Origin: a bacterium
GTDB lineage: Bacteria; B130-G9
Length of the DNA: 18,765 bases
Reading direction: 5' to 3'
Assembly (NCBI GenBank): GCA_021160245.1
Contig: JAGHCW010000174.1
Span: forward strand, 1 to 18,765
Part shown: one piece after another, positions 14,792 through 18,765 of the stretch
Numbering within the stretch: the first letter of the stretch is position 1
How the letters are laid out: each line of letters starts with the position of its first letter
Made by a program: the position numbers and the translations under genes
Notes under the pieces: generated by a model
Database searches by the model: none
Told to the model about the DNA's origin: nothing
Seen by the model: the letters and a program-made list of their open reading frames with translations, nothing else

Positions 14792-14813
14792 AGGCGGAAA
14801 AATGAAGGAAGGG
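14777..14813 (+). repeat. GA-rich short tandem repeat (AAGGATG units)
   Basis: AAGGATG occurs twice in tandem (14777-14783, 14784-14790), followed by degenerate copies AAGGCGGAAAAATG and AAGGAAGGG. It sits at the RhuM remnant's end and just before the next gene, where the GGAAGGG may serve as its ribosome binding site. Repeats of this type are common between genes in several bacterial groups. Confidence 0.5.
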
Positions 14814-14823
14814 ATCGGGATCA

Positions 14824-15348
14824 ATGCTTGAAACACTCATCTTCAACATATCTTCAGCTTTGCTCGAAATTTTCATCGGAGCATTGCGCAAGTACAGGTT
14901 CGCATTGGCCTTGGGCAAGAAAAGCCGAGAAGCGGATGAGCAGGATCGGAGGCGGAGGCGGGACGAGGATCTTCGATCGGCGCTGAAACTCATTCAAACC
15001 GGTCTGCATATCATTAGAGAACTGCCGACTTTTATACGCCCAAAGCAAAACTACATTTGGTCACCATTACCGGAAGCAGGATTCGACCTTATGCGGGCAA
15101 AGGACCTGATCAAGGAGCTAGATGGGGCCTTGCTCGATTCTCTGATGAAGATCAGTCAGAAGATCCAGCAGACAAATTTTCACATAGGTGCTCAACTGCA
15201 AGATAGAAGCAGTGCAACTCCAGACCGTGATGCCCAAAATGCAATGCTAAAGCTCTCCGACCCCGCCCTGACAGCAATTGACAAGTGCATTCTCAAGATC
15301 AAGGAGAATCTCGCACAGATGGAACTCACTGAACTCAAATCAGCGTAG
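14824..15348 (+). CDS. Unknown 174-residue helical protein
   Basis: I do not recognise this protein. It starts at ATG 14824 after a purine-rich tract (GGAAGGG at 14807-14813). Residues about 1-30 are hydrophobic to amphipathic (LETLIFNISSALLEIFIGALRK) and could be membrane-associated. A highly charged segment follows (KKSREADEQDRRRRRDED, about 32-49). The rest is mainly helical, with one proline/aromatic stretch (TFIRPKQNYIWSPLPEAGF) and a C-terminal helix. No cysteine cluster or catalytic motif is seen. It lies between a RhuM remnant and a HepT remnant, so it may be cargo of an accessory region. The length and lack of stops support a real gene, but spurious coding is not excluded. Confidence 0.6.
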   Translation: MLETLIFNISSALLEIFIGALRKYRFALALGKKSREADEQDRRRRRDEDLRSALKLIQTGLHIIRELPTFIRPKQNYIWSPLPEAGFDLMRAKDLIKELDGALLDSLMKISQKIQQTNFHIGAQLQDRSSATPDRDAQNAMLKLSDPALTAIDKCILKIKENLAQMELTELKSA

Positions 15349-15564
15349 TCTCTAGGGTCTCGTCCTGTAGGTGCGTCCTATGCCTCGCGTCTGATGCAGC
15401 AGAGGGACGACCGCCATCGATGCGGTCACAGAGCCTCGAGGTCTCAGATCACGATTGGGGTTTGCAGAAGTCGACGCATTCAGTTCTCTGCGATTTCGTT
15501 TATGAATATCAGTCGCGGCGACAATCGGCGAAAGTGGGCCTATACTGCAAAAATTCGCTGATAT
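15349..15564. other. Intergenic stretch with nothing recognisable
   Basis: This lies between the unknown protein gene (plus) and the end of the HepT remnant (minus). I see no gene, clear promoter, hairpin terminator or repeat in these 216 bases. Confidence 0.5.
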
Positions 15565-15902
15565 TCACAATTCATCGTCCGGCGAAGGGCCATCCGCGCC
15601 GATCGCTCTGATCTTCTCGATCATCAATGCCAGCCTGTTCTTGCATATTCCCCAGAGGTTCTCGTAAAGGCCCCCCCATATTCATGGGCAATAATATTTC
15701 GGAGCGCATAGTTGTCGCGTGTTTCCTGAGACACATGTCGCGCCGCCTCACCGATGATTTCCAGGTTGCGTTCGACGGCGTTCCGAGTCTTTCGATCTTC
15801 CAAAAAATCCTCGAATCGCCTGCCATCTGTGAAGTCCATGGCCGCCTGCGCCGCGTCCAGCATATCCCAGGGCCGTGCCATATCCCTGTCGTCAGGCCGC
15901 AT
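15565..15902 (-). pseudogene. hepT: HepT-family toxin, frameshifted at a G7 tract
   Basis: HepT toxins are HEPN-fold RNases paired with MntA. The frame from ATG 15902 gives DMARPWDMLDAAQ, AVERNLEIIGEAARHVSQETRD and the active-site motif RNIIAHEY (Arg-x4-His-x-Tyr, intact). It then runs through seven Gs (15677-15671) into an unrelated tail ending at 15624. Shifting frame at that tract recovers the family-like tail GLYENLWGICKNRLALMIEKI, which ends at TGA 15567-15565, so one base gained or two lost broke the gene. The usual P-x-I-P-W segment between ETRDNY and ALRN is also absent, suggesting a separate in-frame deletion of about ten codons. Sequencing error or phase variation at G7 are alternatives. 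It overlaps mntA by 11 nt. Confidence 0.85.
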
Positions 15903-16194
15903 AGACCACCTCACGCGTCCTCAATATCTCGCGCTTTCGCCAGGGATTGCGCAATGCTTCCTTCGCAACGAGGTCAACCGACCGCCCAAATCGAACCTCA
16001 AGCTCATCTTTCATGTCCACGAGATCGAATAAATCCCACGGCGCCTCCGGCTCGAAGCTCACGAGAAAATCCAGATCGCTTTCGGGTCCGAAATCGTCGC
16101 GAAGCGCGGAGCCGAATATCGAGAGCTCTACAATCCTCCATTTCCGGCAGAATGATGCCAGCGCTTTGCGGTCCAATTGAACTTGCGCATTCAC
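15892..16194 (-). CDS. mntA: MntA-type nucleotidyltransferase antitoxin
   Basis: This 100-residue minimal nucleotidyltransferase has the full GS-x10-D-x-D motif: GSALRDDFGPESDLD, with Gly28, Ser29, Asp40 and Asp42. A third acidic residue is Asp74 in SVDLVAKE. MntA proteins add AMP to a tyrosine of HepT and so silence it. The start is GTG 16194, because AAGGAG (16208-16203) sits 8 nt upstream; a longer reading from 16245 is possible but has no site. The gene follows the HEAT lipoprotein by 63 nt and overlaps hepT, the usual order. The antitoxin looks active although its toxin is frameshifted. Confidence 0.9.
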   Translation of the reverse strand: MNAQVQLDRKALASFCRKWRIVELSIFGSALRDDFGPESDLDFLVSFEPEAPWDLFDLVDMKDELEVRFGRSVDLVAKEALRNPWRKREILRTREVVYAA

Positions 16195-16257
16195 TGCTAT
16201 ATCTCCTTCATGAGCAAAGCGTCCATGACGATCTTCCCTCAACACCTCATGATGTTC

Positions 16258-17682
16258 TTACTGTAACACAAGCCGCCGCAGACTATCTGGATTCGCCTCA
16301 AAGAGCGCTTTGTATGCCTCGCGTCGGACCCAGTAACTGTCATCGGCGGCGAGCTTGAGAAGCGCATCGTCCATGCTATCCATTGAGAGCGAGGCGATGA
16401 GTTTTGCTGCCGCAAGTCTTAGCGACTCGTCCTCATGCGTTGCGAGGCGCAGCAGGACGGGCTTGAGCTCGTCATCGGAGAGAAGCCCTGGCGAGGCGGC
16501 AAGCGCCTCCGCGACGTTCCTGACGACCTTCTTGTCTTCATCGTCCAGCAGTCGAAGCATGACCGATTTTGCTGAATACGAGCGGAGCCTTACGAGTGAA
16601 ACCGCCGTAAGGCCTCTTACCCGGGGTGATTCGTCCCTCGATAGCTTTGAGAGAATCGAATTCCGCTCGGGAAAGGCCTTCTCAAGCGACTCCGCAATGC
16701 TGCCTCGGACGATTTCCGAGTCATCCTCAATCAGTATCTTGACGACGTTGATGGCTCTGGGCGTCGCCAGCCTGGGCGCCGAATGACCAACAGCTGCGCG
16801 GGCAAGTTCATTCTTGTGCTTTGAGAAGCGTTCTAAAAATCCGATCACCTCATGCTCTGGAAGCTTGTGCAGTAATGTCAATGGTGGCCCACGATGTTTA
16901 GCCTTAGCCCTTTTGATAATCTCTCGGATGAGATCGCGGACATCATCACCGTCAAAATACTCGATAACGTCAATCGCCCAGGGCGCGATGCCCCAAACGT
17001 CGGGAAATTGTTCCTCATCAATCCTCTTTAGAATGGCCATTTTGGCCTTCACACGGAGCGCATGATTCAGATCTGGCACACGAGTCAACGCCCACGCTGC
17101 GGAATGGCGAGAGACGTCAGAGCCGCTTTTCAGCATCCAACAGAGGGCATCAACCACGCCCGGATCACTCGCCGAGCAAGAGTAACTGGCGGCAGCAAGC
17201 CCCTGTCCAATCGCCTCCTTGACGCTTCCATCAGACGTATTGAAGAGCTTGATAAGCTGCTTTCTCGCTCCGTCGTTTCCGCAACATACAATCGCCTCGG
17301 CGACCCTGAAGTTTGGTTCTTGCTCTTTCTTCAGGATCTCAAATAGCGAGGATATAGCGTTGTCATCACCTAATGCCTGAAGAGCATCGAGGCACATAAG
17401 CCGCCTCTGATATCCGGACACCCTGCGAGTTTTCGTTGTCGGGAGCAGAGTCGCGTCATCCCTGTCTCCTTGCCCGATGCGCGGAGAAGCTGGCTCGCCC
17501 AACCTGCTTGAGTCGAGATAAACTCGCATCACCTGGTCATAGCCCCCATTGAGGGCATTTGCCCAAATATCACGGTCGGAAGGTGGGTCGCAACCAACAC
17601 TCAGAAGCAGCTGTGCCGTGATACATGCAAAAAAGAGCGCTGCAATGCAAGAGAGCCTCTTCTTGCGGCTATTTGCTTCCAT
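16258..17682 (-). CDS. HEAT-repeat protein, putative lipoprotein
   Basis: This 474-residue protein has a basic N-terminus (SRKKR), a hydrophobic segment (CIAALFFACITAQLLLSV) and Cys31 after LLSVG, which together look like a signal peptide with an atypical lipobox (Ser at -3). The rest is a solenoid of short helical HEAT-like repeats, for example RVRGLTAVSLVRLRS, KVVRNVAEALAAS, SLRLAAAKLIASL and WVRREAYKALFEA. Such scaffolds bind proteins; no enzymatic site is evident. The start is ATG 17682, because GGAG (17693-17690) lies 7 nt upstream; ATG 17697 adds five residues without a site. A shortened paralogue lies at 13929-14321 on the same strand. Export and lipidation are inferred from the N-terminus only. 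Confidence 0.85.
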   Translation of the reverse strand: MEANSRKKRLSCIAALFFACITAQLLLSVGCDPPSDRDIWANALNGGYDQVMRVYLDSSRLGEPASPRIGQGDRDDATLLPTTKTRRVSGYQRRLMCLDALQALGDDNAISSLFEILKKEQEPNFRVAEAIVCCGNDGARKQLIKLFNTSDGSVKEAIGQGLAAASYSCSASDPGVVDALCWMLKSGSDVSRHSAAWALTRVPDLNHALRVKAKMAILKRIDEEQFPDVWGIAPWAIDVIEYFDGDDVRDLIREIIKRAKAKHRGPPLTLLHKLPEHEVIGFLERFSKHKNELARAAVGHSAPRLATPRAINVVKILIEDDSEIVRGSIAESLEKAFPERNSILSKLSRDESPRVRGLTAVSLVRLRSYSAKSVMLRLLDDEDKKVVRNVAEALAASPGLLSDDELKPVLLRLATHEDESLRLAAAKLIASLSMDSMDDALLKLAADDSYWVRREAYKALFEANPDSLRRLVLQ

Positions 17683-17764
17683 TTGTGAACTCCGCATTAT
17701 CTACCGCTTAGGGCAATAGCTCATATAGGAGACAGCTGAGAGCGATGCACTGGCTTGAGCTGGC

Positions 17765-18001
17765 TTAAGTTATCGCAATCACCGGCACGGCCACGGTTGA
17801 CACCGGCTCATCAACGCGCCGAACGGCATCTTCCATTCGCTTCGCTACTTCCGCCTTGAAGAACCTCTCCCCACATTGGCCGCATACTCCTGTTGGGACG
17901 CTTTCCAGGATGAACAACTGTCCGTGAAAGCGGTAATCAATGCGTTCGAGCAGTTCAGTGACCTCACCGCCGCAGTAAATACATTCCCCGTATGGCTTCA
18001 T
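17765..18001 (-). CDS. YgiT-type zinc-finger protein, probable antitoxin
   Basis: This 78-residue protein has two CxxC pairs, ECIYCGG and VCGQCGERFF, spaced as in the N-terminal zinc-binding domain of MqsA (YgiT). It lacks MqsA's C-terminal helix-turn-helix, like the many short YgiT-type proteins encoded beside DUF4258 or RelE-like toxins. The family is linked to toxin neutralisation; zinc binding is inferred from the cysteines. ATG 18001 overlaps the stop of a decayed DUF4258 frame by 4 nt (ATGA), the usual toxin-antitoxin coupling. The antitoxin frame itself is intact. Confidence 0.88.
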   Translation of the reverse strand: MKPYGECIYCGGEVTELLERIDYRFHGQLFILESVPTGVCGQCGERFFKAEVAKRMEDAVRRVDEPVSTVAVPVIAIT

Positions 18002-18168
18002 CGTGGGTCATCCGGAAAATTCTCCAAGACCAGGCAATTCATCAAGACCTCTTCAGTCTGTCTGATCTAGATACAGTCAGCGATTCTCTCTACTTCAGCG
18101 TGAGACGTCAGAAGATACTCGCTCTTGCGAATCCGCTGGGCGATCCAATCGGTTTTCAATGATGCCAC
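17998..18168 (-). pseudogene. Decayed DUF4258 toxin gene
   Basis: In the frame beginning at GTG 18168 the minus strand reads WIAQRIRKSEYLLTSHAEVERIADCI, matching the start of DUF4258 proteins, which are small RelE-like toxins. A TAG at 18069-18067 interrupts it. The same frame then continues IRQTEEVLMNCLVLENFPDDPR and stops at TGA 18000-17998. Family members continue after the DDPR motif with a beta-strand region (PSCLVLG...) that is missing here. So the gene has both a nonsense codon and a 3' loss, and is too short to be active. It sits just upstream of the YgiT gene, as the intact operon would. Confidence 0.8.
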
Positions 18169-18226
18169 AGTATCCTTCGGACTATTCAGATTTCTAATCC
18201 AGATATTACGCCGGCTTGCCACAATG

Positions 18227-18264
18227 CGCCAAGAGACTTCGTTGGCGGATTCACCTGGTGAATC
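18227..18264. repeat. Two tandem palindromes between the GT4 gene and the toxin-antitoxin locus
   Basis: GATTCACC-T-GGTGAATC (18248-18264) is a perfect 8-1-8 palindrome, and directly beside it CGCCAA (18227-18232) pairs perfectly with TTGGCG (18242-18247) around a 9-nt loop. They begin 3 nt beyond the GT4 stop and precede the DUF4258-YgiT locus. No T-run follows, so a classical terminator is unlikely; a regulator site or a repetitive extragenic element is possible. Confidence 0.55.
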
Positions 18265-18267
18265 AAG

Positions 18268-18765
18268 CTAGCGGCAGCTGAGTCCCTCAATTGTGTCAAC
18301 AAGGAGTCTCCAGGAGAAGCGACCAAGCACCGCCTCGATGTTCGATCGGAAATCAACGGTCGCACGGTCGCGCGCGAAGCGCAGGACGGCGTCGGCAATG
18401 GCCGGCGGGCTGTCCTTGGGGACGACGTAGCCGGTTTTGCCCTCTTCAACTACGTCCGGCAGGCCGCCAACGTCCGTCGTGATTACCGGCTTGCGGAATC
18501 CGTACGCTATCTGGATGATGCCACTTTGCGTCGCCTCGCGATATGGCAGAACGACGATGTCCGCAGTATTGAAGTAAAGCGATACTTCATTATCTGGGAT
18601 GTAATCGTCGATTATCGTTATATTCTCTTCTAATTTAAGATCCTTGATTATTTTATCGAATCGCTCGCGACTTTCCCAGAACTCGCCGGCGATTAGAAGG
18701 TGGGCATTGAGGCGCTTCCGGATAATTGGCATTGCCTCGATGAGCAGGTCGAGACCCTTGTATGG
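18268..18765 (-). CDS. Glycosyltransferase family 4 (group 1), partial C-terminal half
   Basis: The frame is open from the window edge to TAG 18270-18268, giving 165 residues, so the N-terminal acceptor-binding half is outside. It shows the GT-B C-terminal domain: YKGLDLLIEAMPIIRK at the edge, LLIAGEFW, IDDYIPDNEVSLYFNTADIVVLPYREATQSGIIQIAYGF, then KPVITTDVGGLPDVVEEGKTGYVVP. The usual E-x7-E donor site reads E-x7-Q, a variant known in the ATQSG subgroup. Such enzymes build surface polysaccharide chains, in keeping with the GT26 and GT9 genes in this window. The ATG at 18732 is internal, not the start. Confidence 0.9.
   Translation of the reverse strand, partial: PYKGLDLLIEAMPIIRKRLNAHLLIAGEFWESRERFDKIIKDLKLEENITIIDDYIPDNEVSLYFNTADIVVLPYREATQSGIIQIAYGFRKPVITTDVGGLPDVVEEGKTGYVVPKDSPPAIADAVLRFARDRATVDFRSNIEAVLGRFSWRLLVDTIEGLSCR

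Noticed and set aside
1-18765. CRISPR array to go with Cas6
   Set aside because: I scanned for regularly spaced direct repeats of about 25-40 bp and saw none in the window.

Overview
The window comes from a Gram-negative, probably uncultured environmental bacterium of moderate to slightly high GC content. A heptosyltransferase-type GT9 enzyme, an MCE/MlaD protein and a probable lipoprotein indicate an outer membrane. I cannot assign a phylum. No rRNA, tRNA, insertion sequence or CRISPR array was seen.

Region 1 (1-6328, all minus strand) is a tightly packed signalling operon. Read in its own direction it encodes a receiver-GGDEF protein, a PAS-GAF-PAS histidine kinase, an Rcp1-like single-domain response regulator, a receiver-PAS-histidine kinase hybrid, an HDOD protein, and the N-terminus of a sensor that runs off the window edge with a GAF-like linker. 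Stops and starts overlap or nearly touch at most junctions, so the proteins are probably made together and form one phosphorelay/c-di-GMP module.

Region 2 (6329-9190, plus strand) starts from a divergent intergenic region with a good sigma70-type promoter, whose -35 and start-point regions are covered by the two arms of a perfect 10-bp inverted repeat. It drives three overlapping genes: an MCE/MlaD-family lipid-transport protein, a complete Cas6 CRISPR RNA endonuclease with its Tyr-His-Lys triad, and an ABC-2-type ATPase. A Cas6 with no array or other cas gene, translationally coupled between two transport-type genes, is the most unusual arrangement here.

Region 3 (9179-13306) holds a GT9 heptosyltransferase (minus), a stand-alone adenine methyltransferase fused to a target-recognition domain, and a WecG/TagA-type (GT26) glycosyltransferase fused to the membrane domain of a polyprenyl-phosphate sugar transferase. 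Surface polysaccharide synthesis is the theme, with the methyltransferase as an apparent orphan.

Region 4 (13307-18267) is a decay and turnover zone rich in toxin-antitoxin genes. It holds an apparently intact HicB-HicA pair, a truncated HEAT-repeat paralogue joined head-on to a truncated and frameshifted RhuM fragment, an unknown 174-residue protein, an MntA antitoxin with a HepT toxin frameshifted at a G7 tract, a full-length HEAT-repeat putative lipoprotein, and a YgiT-type zinc-finger antitoxin whose DUF4258 toxin has a nonsense codon and is truncated. In two of the three toxin-antitoxin loci the toxin is broken and the antitoxin gene is open. A GT4 glycosyltransferase (18268 onward, minus) runs off the right end, returning to polysaccharide synthesis.
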